DNA of 44,790 nucleotides, from assembly GCA_938003685.1 (NCBI GenBank), contig CALKXT010000123.1, positions 1 through 44,790 on the forward strand. The letters run 5' to 3'. A program made the position numbers and the translations under genes. A model generated the notes under the pieces. That model saw nothing but the letters and a program-made list of their open reading frames with translations, did not search any database and was not told the origin of the DNA. Below are positions 1-7,360 of the stretch, piece after piece; position 1 is the first letter of the stretch; the number at the start of each line of letters is the position of its first letter. The stretch comes from an uncultured Sulfitobacter sp. (GTDB lineage: Bacteria > Pseudomonadota > Alphaproteobacteria > Rhodobacterales > Rhodobacteraceae).

Positions 1-651
1 AACAACCTGATCGGCCCCAGCCAACCGCAGCCCCTGAATGACGTTCAAACCAATGCCACCCAAACCAAAGACAACGCAGCGCGCGCCAATCTCAACCTTG
101 GCCGTATTGATCACCGCACCAATGCCCGTGGTCACGCCGCACCCGATATAACAAATTTTATCAAACGGTGCGTCCTTGCGCACCTTTGCAAGCGCAATTT
201 CCGGCACCACGGTGTGGTTCGCAAACGTCGAACAACCCATGTAGTGGTGGATTGGCGTGCCATCGAGCATGGAGAAACGTGTCGTGCCGTCAGGCAGTTG
301 CCCACGACCCTGCGTGATGCGAATTTTCTGGCACAGGTTGGTTTTGCCCGACAGGCAATATTCGCATTCACGACATTCCGGCGTATACAGCGGGATCACG
401 TGATCGCCGGGTTCCAACGTCGTAACGCCCTCACCTACTTCCAATACAACGCCCGCACCTTCATGGCCCAGGATCGCAGGAAAGATGCCTTCAGGATCGT
501 CGCCAGAACGGGTGAATTCATCTGTATGACACAGGCCGGTTGCCTTGATCTCAACCAAAACCTCGCCGCGTTTGGGCCCTTCAAGGTTCACTTCCATGAC
601 TTCTAGGGGTTTGCCAGCTTCAACGGCAACGGCGGCGCGGGTTCTCATCAT
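1..651 (-). CDS. adhC: Class III alcohol dehydrogenase / S-(hydroxymethyl)glutathione dehydrogenase, 5' part
   Basis: Only the N-terminal 217 residues are in the window; the frame is open to base 1 and the rest lies beyond the left edge. The family oxidises S-hydroxymethylglutathione (formaldehyde bound to glutathione) to S-formylglutathione with NAD+ in the cytoplasm. Visible features: catalytic-zinc Cys41 in GLCHTDEF, His63 in GHEGAGVV, and the four structural-zinc cysteines 93, 96, 99 and 107 (CRECEYC...C). The beginning of the nucleotide-binding Gly motif (GLGGIG) is near the cut end. Two adjacent ATG codons (651 and 648) are possible starts. It is transcribed the same way as the tct block but is separated from it by 66 bases, so it is probably an independent formaldehyde-detoxification gene. 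Confidence 0.93.
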   Translation of the reverse strand, partial: MMRTRAAVAVEAGKPLEVMEVNLEGPKRGEVLVEIKATGLCHTDEFTRSGDDPEGIFPAILGHEGAGVVLEVGEGVTTLEPGDHVIPLYTPECRECEYCLSGKTNLCQKIRITQGRGQLPDGTTRFSMLDGTPIHHYMGCSTFANHTVVPEIALAKVRKDAPFDKICYIGCGVTTGIGAVINTAKVEIGARCVVFGLGGIGLNVIQGLRLAGADQVV

Positions 652-717
652 GACAGTATCCTTTGTTCCAATATTTGGATCAGAAAAGCCAGAGCCAACC
701 GCGCTTGTCAAGGCGCG

Positions 718-1017
718 CTAGACGTCCAATTCAGCGATCAACGCCGCCCAAGATGCGCCATGCATATCACGGTCATTGACTGCCCCTTGAATGGTCGGGC
801 GCGGGAGACTGATTTTTATGACATTCAATGATGGGATATCAAAGCGTTTGAGGTCTTGGGTATTGGCACCCATGGCCGTCGCAACCCGCCCCGTCTTCAA
901 ACGCGCTTGCACTTCTTGGTAGGCTTCATCCGTACCGCAAAAGATGTCGACCGTCAGCCAAAACGGGCCTGCGTTTTTTGAACGTACTTTTTGCACAAGT
1001 TCACGAAGCTGCGTCAT
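718..1017 (-). CDS. DUF4387 family protein
   Basis: A 99-residue protein with the DUF4387 signature: an N-terminal RSKNAGPF block (residues 12-19), a central VATAMGA segment and the SLPRP motif near residue 70. The biochemical function of the family is not established. As seen in many genomes, it sits directly after an AtuA-like (DUF1446) gene. Its ATG overlaps the AtuA stop codon by four bases (ATGA at 1014-1017), so the two are translationally coupled and probably act together, possibly as subunits of one enzyme on an organic acid brought in by the adjacent TctABC transporter. That role is inference from context. It is the last gene of the operon. Confidence 0.85.
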   Translation of the reverse strand: MTQLRELVQKVRSKNAGPFWLTVDIFCGTDEAYQEVQARLKTGRVATAMGANTQDLKRFDIPSLNVIKISLPRPTIQGAVNDRDMHGASWAALIAELDV

Positions 1018-2366
1018 AGGTCCAACACCTCTAGCGCAAAGGCTTGCATGGGATCATCCAGCGTCAGCACGTGGTTCAGTACAAATTCATAGGTCTGCCC
1101 ACGTGGCATTTCAGCAGGTGAAAACAGGAAGGCAAAGGTGGGCTGTTCTTCCTCAGCCGTCAGCGGGTGATGCAGCATATAGGGGTTCAGCAGCTTGCCA
1201 ATTTCCATTGACAGCGCGTCGGTAGACGCAGTCACGATGCCAATCACCCCGATCTCAATGGCCGTGGCATCGCGCGGTTCCAAATCACCAAAACTTGCAG
1301 ATTGCCCCATCAAACGCAGTTCGATGGAGAACTCATCCGCCGAAAGCCCCAAACGGTCACAGACTTTGGCTGTGCATTTCGTCTCAATATCAGCGGCCCA
1401 TTTTGCGGCGTTTGCAACGTAATGCGCATCGCGCAGGATGGCGATAAGGACCGTCTGAAAACCAGCAGCGCGTGCGCCTTCCAATTTGACAGTATAGCGA
1501 TCTGATGGCACCCATTTTGATCCGGTCACCCGCACGGCGGTGTCATCCAAAGCGGTGTATGTCGCCCCTGTCACATCCAGATGCCCACCGGGTTCATACA
1601 GGATAAAGGGATCAGAATTTTCATACAGCATATGCGCAGATACAGTGTGTGGCGTGGCATGCGCCCCATCGGCCAGCGGCGTCACCGTGAAACCGTCATC
1701 GTCAAAATCAACCAAGATCACACCGGATTGCGGGTTTGTTGCACAAAGCGCACCACATTCCCCGATCTTGGCCCCATGCCACGCGGCCCCAGCGTGACAC
1801 CCATTCATCAATGGCAAAGCGGCGATGATGGCCGTGTCAGTTGTCCGGCCCGCAATGATGATATCTGCACCTGTGTCTATGGCCGCGGCGATCTGCTCAG
1901 CACCTGCAAGGGCGACAATGTTCGTGCAACTTTGCAAGGTTTCCGCAGAGATATCAGGCGCGTTAGATAACGGCGTGATCTGCCCCTCTGCCAGTGCCTT
2001 CGCCATGTCATCGCCGCTTTGTTGCGAGCGCAGCACCGCAATTTTGAGCGGCCTACCCTGTTCACCGGCGATCTCTCGGGTGATGTCGAGCATCCATTCA
2101 ACCGCGCTATCAGACCCACAAGTGCCCGCCGTACCAATCACCAAGGGGCAGTCGGCTTGCGCGCGTGCCTCCATCAACCCGGCCCATTCCAGTTTCGTTG
2201 AAGCGCGGGCATATTTTGATACGCCGCGCCCTAGATAGGATGGCCCGCTGTCAGTTGATCCGCCATCAATCGCAATGATATCGGGACGGGCATCTATCCC
2301 GCGTTGCAGGGCAACCTTGTCATAGTTTAGACCCAGCGCCCCTGACGGGATTAACACACGTACCAT
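1014..2366 (-). CDS. AtuA-like (DUF1446) acyclic terpene utilization family protein
   Basis: A 450-residue cytoplasmic protein. The N-terminal half carries the DUF1446/AtuA hallmarks: an IPSGALGLNYD-type opening, IDGGSTDSGPSYLG near residues 33-46, VIGTAGTCGSD near residues 76-86 and IIAGRTTDTA near residues 170-180. AtuA itself belongs to the citronellol/geraniol utilisation gene set of Pseudomonas, but most family members have no known reaction. The gene starts 4 bases after the stop of tctA and overlaps the DUF4387 gene, so all five genes from 5334 to 718 form one operon. Together with a tricarboxylate-type importer this suggests catabolism of a carboxylic acid, not a terpene. No acyl-CoA carboxylase or ligase gene of an atu pathway is nearby. 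Confidence 0.85.
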   Translation of the reverse strand: MVRVLIPSGALGLNYDKVALQRGIDARPDIIAIDGGSTDSGPSYLGRGVSKYARASTKLEWAGLMEARAQADCPLVIGTAGTCGSDSAVEWMLDITREIAGEQGRPLKIAVLRSQQSGDDMAKALAEGQITPLSNAPDISAETLQSCTNIVALAGAEQIAAAIDTGADIIIAGRTTDTAIIAALPLMNGCHAGAAWHGAKIGECGALCATNPQSGVILVDFDDDGFTVTPLADGAHATPHTVSAHMLYENSDPFILYEPGGHLDVTGATYTALDDTAVRVTGSKWVPSDRYTVKLEGARAAGFQTVLIAILRDAHYVANAAKWAADIETKCTAKVCDRLGLSADEFSIELRLMGQSASFGDLEPRDATAIEIGVIGIVTASTDALSMEIGKLLNPYMLHHPLTAEEEQPTFAFLFSPAEMPRGQTYEFVLNHVLTLDDPMQAFALEVLDL

Positions 2367-2370
2367 CAGA

Positions 2371-3876
2371 TCAATCCGTCACAGCTTGGGGTTTTTTCAG
2401 AATATTGCGCAAAAACATCGGTGCGACAAACCCTGCAACAGCGGCAATCCAGAACCCAATCGCGATAGGGCTAGAAAACAGATACATCGCATCGCCGTCT
2501 GACAATGTCATTGCACGGCGCAATGCATCTTCCATCTTGCCGCCCAACAAGATGCCCAAAATCACAGGCACTGTTGGGATATCCAATTTGCGCAAGAAAT
2601 ACCCCAGAACCCCGAAACCAACCATCAAGATCAAGTCAAAGTAGCTGCCTGAAAGCGAATAGATGCCAACAAAAGAAATCATCGTCACGCCCGGCAACAA
2701 CACCCATGCAGGAACCATCAAAATTTTGACAAATATTTTCACCATTGGGACGTTCATCAACAGCAAAACAACATTGGCAATCAACAGGGACGCGATCAGG
2801 CCCCACACGACTTCAGGTCGATCCGTAAACAGCGTTGGACCCGGCGTGATGTTGAGCGTCATCAAAAGGGCCAGCAATACGGCAGTGGTCCCTGAACCCG
2901 GAACCCCAAGTGTCAACATCGGCACCAGCGCACCGCCAGCAGCCGCATTGTTGCCAGCCTCAGGGGCCGCGATCCCTTTGGGAACTCCGGTGCCGAAACC
3001 GCCCTTTTCACCAGCGATGGATTTCTCTGTCATATAGGCAAGGAAAGACCCCAAAGACGCGCCAGCGCCGGGCAAAATGCCCGCAATAAAGCCAACTCCT
3101 GAGGAGCGCAGCATGGTCCACTTGGTTGCCATGATGTCCTTCCAAGGAATGCGTACCTTGTCGAGTTTGACACCAATGCTGGAGCCTTTGCCGTGGCTTT
3201 CGATGAAAAAGAACACTTCAGCGACAGCGAAGAGGCCCACAATTGCGACCAGAAAATCAATACCATCCATCAAGTGCAAACTGCCGCCGGTGAGGCGCGG
3301 CAGACCAGACGAATTATCAACGCCGATCATTGAAATACCTAAGCCGATACAGGCCGCAAGTGCTGACTTTGCTTGGTTGTTGGAGGCCATACCGCCAAGT
3401 GTGCAGAACGCCAGAAGATACAGGGCGAAATACTCGGCTGGGCCAAATAGGAATGCCACCCGCGCCAATGACGGTGCCAGTAGCATCAAGCCCAGAGTGG
3501 CAAGCAGGGCACCGACGAACGACGCAACACCTGACAGGACCAGCGCGTCACCCGCCCTGCCCGCCTTGGCCATTGGATACCCATCCAGCGTGGTCATCAG
3601 CGCGGGTTCATCCCCCGGAATATTGAGCAAAATCGAACTGATCCGACCACCGTACATCGCGCCGTAGTAAACCGAGGTCATCAGCACCAAGGCTGACGTG
3701 GCATCAAGGCCAAGCGTAAAGGTAATTGGGATCAGGATCGCAACGCCGTTTGATGGCCCAAGGCCCGGCAGCGCGCCAATGATTGTGCCAAGGAAACAAC
3801 CACAGACCGCAAGGAATAAGGTGTAGGGTGACAGTGCAACGCTAAAGCCCAGCGCGAGGTTGGAAAGCAGATCCAT
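2371..3876 (-). CDS. tctA: Tripartite tricarboxylate transporter, large permease TctA
   Basis: A 501-residue, strongly hydrophobic inner-membrane protein, the expected length for TctA. It has the family's duplicated Gly/Pro-rich signature: GTIIGALPGLGPSNGVAIL near residues 30-48, and a second copy (GFIAGILPGAGASLGSFLAY) near residues 262-281. With TctB and the periplasmic TctC it forms a secondary, ion-gradient-driven importer of di- or tricarboxylates or related acids. It starts 2 bases after the tctB stop. The true substrate cannot be read from the sequence, because TctC proteins are highly diverse in alphaproteobacteria. Confidence 0.95.
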   Translation of the reverse strand: MDLLSNLALGFSVALSPYTLFLAVCGCFLGTIIGALPGLGPSNGVAILIPITFTLGLDATSALVLMTSVYYGAMYGGRISSILLNIPGDEPALMTTLDGYPMAKAGRAGDALVLSGVASFVGALLATLGLMLLAPSLARVAFLFGPAEYFALYLLAFCTLGGMASNNQAKSALAACIGLGISMIGVDNSSGLPRLTGGSLHLMDGIDFLVAIVGLFAVAEVFFFIESHGKGSSIGVKLDKVRIPWKDIMATKWTMLRSSGVGFIAGILPGAGASLGSFLAYMTEKSIAGEKGGFGTGVPKGIAAPEAGNNAAAGGALVPMLTLGVPGSGTTAVLLALLMTLNITPGPTLFTDRPEVVWGLIASLLIANVVLLLMNVPMVKIFVKILMVPAWVLLPGVTMISFVGIYSLSGSYFDLILMVGFGVLGYFLRKLDIPTVPVILGILLGGKMEDALRRAMTLSDGDAMYLFSSPIAIGFWIAAVAGFVAPMFLRNILKKPQAVTD

Positions 3877-3877
3877 T

Positions 3878-4366
3878 TTAATGCCCTACAAATGGTATAA
3901 GAACGGTAATTGCGTTCCAAAGTTTTTCAGCAGTTGGGATACGGTAGGCTACGATATTGCCCAGTCCCAATGCATATTTAAACAGGACAAACAGACCAAT
4001 CGACAGACCAATACCCGATGCAATTGCAGGCACTGGGCGTGGCGAAATCTGGTAGCTCAAAATCCCAGCAGCGAACATCGTAGGTAAAATGAAACCCAGC
4101 GGCGTCAGCATCACTGCGTAAATACACAATGTCAAAACAGCCAAAGCCATCGACACCCATGTCCCAGAGGCAGGCCAATCAGGGTCAGGGTCAGGCTTGA
4201 ACATCATGAAAAGGCCACAAATTGCGGCAACACCACCTACCATCAGCGGAAATAATTTTGGCAGGTATTCCCCTGAAAATATGTTTGTCTGAATCTGAGT
4301 AGCGGCCGCGATATACGCGACCGCCGTTATCAGAGCGATCAGACCAAAGATCCGATCAGACGCCAT
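3878..4366 (-). CDS. tctB: Tripartite tricarboxylate transporter, small permease TctB
   Basis: A 162-residue protein with four predicted hydrophobic segments, around residues 7-23, 36-55, 71-108 and 118-140. This matches the four-helix TctB family. Its ATG (4366-4364) shares a base with the tctC stop (TAATG), so translation is coupled. TctB associates with TctA in the inner membrane; its exact role is poorly understood. The sequence itself is weakly conserved, and the call rests on length, topology and its place between tctC and tctA. Confidence 0.9.
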   Translation of the reverse strand: MASDRIFGLIALITAVAYIAAATQIQTNIFSGEYLPKLFPLMVGGVAAICGLFMMFKPDPDPDWPASGTWVSMALAVLTLCIYAVMLTPLGFILPTMFAAGILSYQISPRPVPAIASGIGLSIGLFVLFKYALGLGNIVAYRIPTAEKLWNAITVLIPFVGH

Positions 4367-5334
4367 TACTGAATGACCCCAAGTTCTTTGGACATGGTCG
4401 CAATGTCAGCCACAAGACCATCAACGTAAGATTGGAAATCGCCACCAACTTTGGTGAAAGGTGCCAAGCCGTTGTCTTTCATGGCCTGTGCCCACTCGTC
4501 GCTGTCTGCGACTTGCTGCAACTTACCTGCCCATTCGTCAAACTTTTCGTCTGAGATGCCTTTTGGCACGTACAAACCACGCCAGTTCACAGCAACCACA
4601 TCATACCCCTGCTCTTTTGCAGTTGGGATGTCGTCAAAGCCCGGCACACGTTCATCTGTGAGAACCGCAATCACGCGGATGTCGCCGTTGCCAAGAAAGC
4701 TAACAACTTCGGACATGTCGCCTGTCATTGCTTGAGTAAAGCCACCAACAGTTTGGGTAATGGCATCTGCGCCACCGTCAACGCCGATGTATTTGACTTT
4801 GGTGATGTCAGTGAAACCTGCCTTTTGCAAAACCATCAAAGGTTTCATGTGGTCAAAACCACCAACCGCAGAGCCGCCAGCAAAGGCAACAGAACCCGGG
4901 TCAGCTTTGATCATGTCGACCAATTGGCCCAGATCTTTGATGTCGCTGTCAGCAGCAACCGCAATCACGCCCGGATCGGCACCGATGGCACCCACAAAGC
5001 GAACCTGATCAGCAGTCATACCCGCATAGGCATTTTGCGCCAAGCGCGTGGTCGTTGCAGAAGATGCCGCAACAATCAGGTCCGCGTCTTCATTGCGTTC
5101 ATTAACCACGTTGCCATAAGCCAAACCACCGCCCGCGCCGGGCATGTTTGTCACCTGAATGGGCTTATCAACCGCGCCAATATCAAACATGATTTTGCCG
5201 ATTTGACGGCAGGTAAAGTCCCAACCGCCGCCGGGGTTTGCAGGTGCGATGCACTCAGCAGCTGTGGCCGCGGTGCCCGCGCCAGTTGCAAGCACGGCGC
5301 TGGTAATCAGGGCTTTGAAAAAGTGATGTTTCAT
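4366..5334 (-). CDS. tctC: Tripartite tricarboxylate transporter substrate-binding protein TctC
   Basis: A 322-residue periplasmic solute-binding protein. I start it at 5334 because the ATG there is preceded by a GGGAGG ribosome-binding site six bases upstream and opens a classical signal peptide (MKHHFFKALITSAV..., probable cleavage in the TAAEC region near residue 26). A longer open frame to 5502 would bury the signal sequence. The mature protein shows the Bug/TctC motifs: PANPGGGWDFTCR (ligand-loop region), NMPGAGG, and the AFAGGSAVGG segment. It is the first gene of the tct operon, the usual position for a highly expressed binding protein. No regulator gene is adjacent. Confidence 0.93.
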   Translation of the reverse strand: MKHHFFKALITSAVLATGAGTAATAAECIAPANPGGGWDFTCRQIGKIMFDIGAVDKPIQVTNMPGAGGGLAYGNVVNERNEDADLIVAASSATTTRLAQNAYAGMTADQVRFVGAIGADPGVIAVAADSDIKDLGQLVDMIKADPGSVAFAGGSAVGGFDHMKPLMVLQKAGFTDITKVKYIGVDGGADAITQTVGGFTQAMTGDMSEVVSFLGNGDIRVIAVLTDERVPGFDDIPTAKEQGYDVVAVNWRGLYVPKGISDEKFDEWAGKLQQVADSDEWAQAMKDNGLAPFTKVGGDFQSYVDGLVADIATMSKELGVIQ

Positions 5335-5846
5335 GGATGTCCTCCCAGACATTTTTTGTTTTTGCACGCAAGAATCAATAACACCCTGCGGTTGCAACGA
5401 GATGTTAACGCAGCTTTCAGCAGGATTGCACGTCTTATCCTCAAATTTTCTGGATAACGCTAACATTCTGCTTTTCAAGAGGTTACTCAGCTGTTGTCGC
5501 AAGTCTCTTTGTGTCCAGACGGACCAGCTAGGCTAGGCTCTTAATCCTTGGTTGAACGACTTTCGTTGCATAAGAAAAATGGCGCACGCTCTTGCCTGAT
5601 ACATGACATCTAGTTGCGTAATAACCTTCCCTTGCAACGGGACAAGACAGTGCAGCGCTCAACATCCAACGGCCAGATCAGCAAAGGCCAAAAGCCCCAC
5701 GCGCCCGATGCATTTTCATCCAAACAACCATGGCTGAACAAAAGGATTACTGCCATCACAGCAAAGAGTTAGAAATTGGCGATGCGCAGAACTGTCACAA
5801 TTGGTCAATTCAATGTATCAATTTGCGCGCAGCGCTGCGTTGAATT
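5335..5846. other. 512-base gap upstream of the tct operon
   Basis: No convincing gene on either strand. The part next to 5334 must contain the tct promoter and leader. The remainder, towards the stop of the SDR gene, has only short frames without ribosome-binding sites or recognisable protein similarity. I see no tRNA, riboswitch or clear repeat here. Confidence 0.6.
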
Positions 5847-6623
5847 CTAAAGATGCTGACCACCGTCAATACAAAGCAACTGCCCTGTAAACGCGGACGC
5901 ATCTAACAAGAAGTTCATCGCGTGTACGATGTCTTCTGGATCTGCCCCCCGCTGAAGCGGGGCACCTTGTCGATGCTCTTCAAACTGTGCATCTGACTGC
6001 TCTGCCCCTTGCATCGTCGACCCCGGTCCGATGCCGTTCACTCGAATATGTGGCCCCAATGCGCGCGCGCTTGTCTGTGTGAAAGCCCAAAGGCCCATTT
6101 TTCCGATTGTGTAGGTCATATATTCGGACGTCAGCTTGCGCACACGTTGATCGATCATATTCACGATGCACGCATTGGCACGTTTTTCGCCGTTAGCTTG
6201 TACGCTTGCATGTGGTGCTTGGCGGGCGAACTCTTGGGTCAAAACGAATGGCGCGCGCAGGTTGGAATCTATGTTCATGTCCCAACTGTTCTGGGTGGCA
6301 CTTTTGATTGAATCGTATTTGAAAACCGACGCGCAATTGATCAGTACATCGAGGTCCTGACCCAAACCATCACGCGCACGTTCTATCAGGTTTTGAGTTT
6401 GACCATGATCCAGCAAATCAGCCTGAAGGGTCACACATTTTACACCCAGCGCCCGTATGTCAGCGGCAGTCTGTTCGGCCTCATCGACATTGCTGTTATA
6501 ATGAAGGGCGATATCAATGCCACGCTTTGCCAACCCCAAGGCCATCGCCCTCCCCAGTCGCGCCGCTGCGCCAGTGACTAATGCCGCTTTATAGGAATTT
6601 TCATTCATTTTACTGACATCCAA
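5847..6623 (-). CDS. SDR family oxidoreductase, pteridine-reductase-like
   Basis: A 258-residue short-chain dehydrogenase/reductase. It has the TGAAARLG dinucleotide-binding motif (residues 17-24), NCAS (97-100), the catalytic YTIGK (Tyr171, Lys175) and a C-terminal GQLLCIDGG. Two features point to the pteridine reductase/FolM branch. The glycine motif has the form TGxxxRxG. The usual catalytic Ser is replaced by NMID (Asp158), as in PTR1, where the equivalent position reads NMVD. A NADPH-dependent reduction of dihydrobiopterin, dihydromonapterin or dihydrofolate is therefore plausible but not shown. An alternative start is Met6 (6608); neither start has a clear ribosome-binding site. It lies alone. 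Confidence 0.8.
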   Translation of the reverse strand: MDVSKMNENSYKAALVTGAAARLGRAMALGLAKRGIDIALHYNSNVDEAEQTAADIRALGVKCVTLQADLLDHGQTQNLIERARDGLGQDLDVLINCASVFKYDSIKSATQNSWDMNIDSNLRAPFVLTQEFARQAPHASVQANGEKRANACIVNMIDQRVRKLTSEYMTYTIGKMGLWAFTQTSARALGPHIRVNGIGPGSTMQGAEQSDAQFEEHRQGAPLQRGADPEDIVHAMNFLLDASAFTGQLLCIDGGQHL

Positions 6624-7013
6624 TTGATGTTGAATAGGCGTCCCTGCAAAAAATGGGACACCTGATCTCTCTTAATATCTTATCCGCAAACGTCAAAAAG
6701 AACCAAGGCGGTTATGATGTGGTCGCTGCGGGGTACAGTTTAGCTGGCGACAGCGCATACGTTTCATAATGCCGTAATGGGCCTTCAAACAGGCCAAATG
6801 CAGCCGCAAACTGAAAATTCTAAATAAACACTGGACTATGGATTAAGATGCAATCCCTTAGGCATCTTCACGCTATCACCTTAGCAAGAATACGCTGCCC
6901 ACGTTTATACTTAATTTGACCCTAAATTTGACACCAGTTAGTCTGATAAGGCGCACAATAGACAAAGTCTCGTGCTTTGATGGGTTTGCAAAAAGATCGA
7001 GAGGGCAGCACAA
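6624..7013. other. 390-base gap with probable divergent promoters
   Basis: No gene seen. The gap separates the minus-strand SDR gene from the plus-strand secreted-protein/protease pair, so it should hold promoters for both. Two TTGAC elements lie at 6916-6921 (TTGACC) and 6928-6933 (TTGACA), but neither has a good -10 box at the right distance. A ribosome-binding site GAGAGGG at 6999-7005 precedes the next gene. Confidence 0.4.
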
Positions 7014-7349
7014 ATGGCAATCGATATGCCCAACAAAATAGACCTCAAGTCATCAAACAGCCTTACGGTTAGTTTTTTGGCAAAGGCAACTTTCCTGATT
7101 GGATTGCTGTCAGCCACAAGTTTGTCAGCCATGCCTGTTAACCCTCAACGTCCATACACCGCTACAACATGTGAGGCTGCGACACAAAGGCTTGAAGAAG
7201 CTTTGGTGGGCAATCCGCTGATCTCAAAAGAAGAAATGGCCGAGGTTCTGACAGTAGCACGCGAAGGGTCAATGCGCCTCTGTGGCTGCGATATTACGCA
7301 AGAAAATATCGCAAAATTTAACACCAAAAATATTGAAAATTCGAAATAG
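7014..7349 (+). CDS. Small secreted protein of unknown function, upstream of the RTX protease
   Basis: A 111-residue protein; I do not recognise the family. The N-terminus (residues 1-40) has a hydrophilic lead of about 20 residues, a hydrophobic core (FLIGLLSATSLSA) and a plausible signal-peptidase site after SLSAMP, so export to the periplasm is likely. The mature part is polar, appears mostly helical and contains three cysteines (one in TTCEAA, two in LCGC). The gene ends 11 bases before the serralysin-like gene and has a good GAGAGGG ribosome-binding site, so the two are probably co-transcribed. Other serralysin loci carry a periplasmic inhibitor of about this size, but that inhibitor is a beta-barrel and this protein does not resemble it. 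Confidence 0.6.
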   Translation: MAIDMPNKIDLKSSNSLTVSFLAKATFLIGLLSATSLSAMPVNPQRPYTATTCEAATQRLEEALVGNPLISKEEMAEVLTVAREGSMRLCGCDITQENIAKFNTKNIENSK

Positions 7350-7360
7350 GGACAGAAATC

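Noticed and set aside
1-651. Class III alcohol dehydrogenase and the GFA protein at 39333-39716 as a joint formaldehyde pathway
   Set aside because: They are almost 40 kb apart, and GFA-family annotation alone does not show formaldehyde activity.
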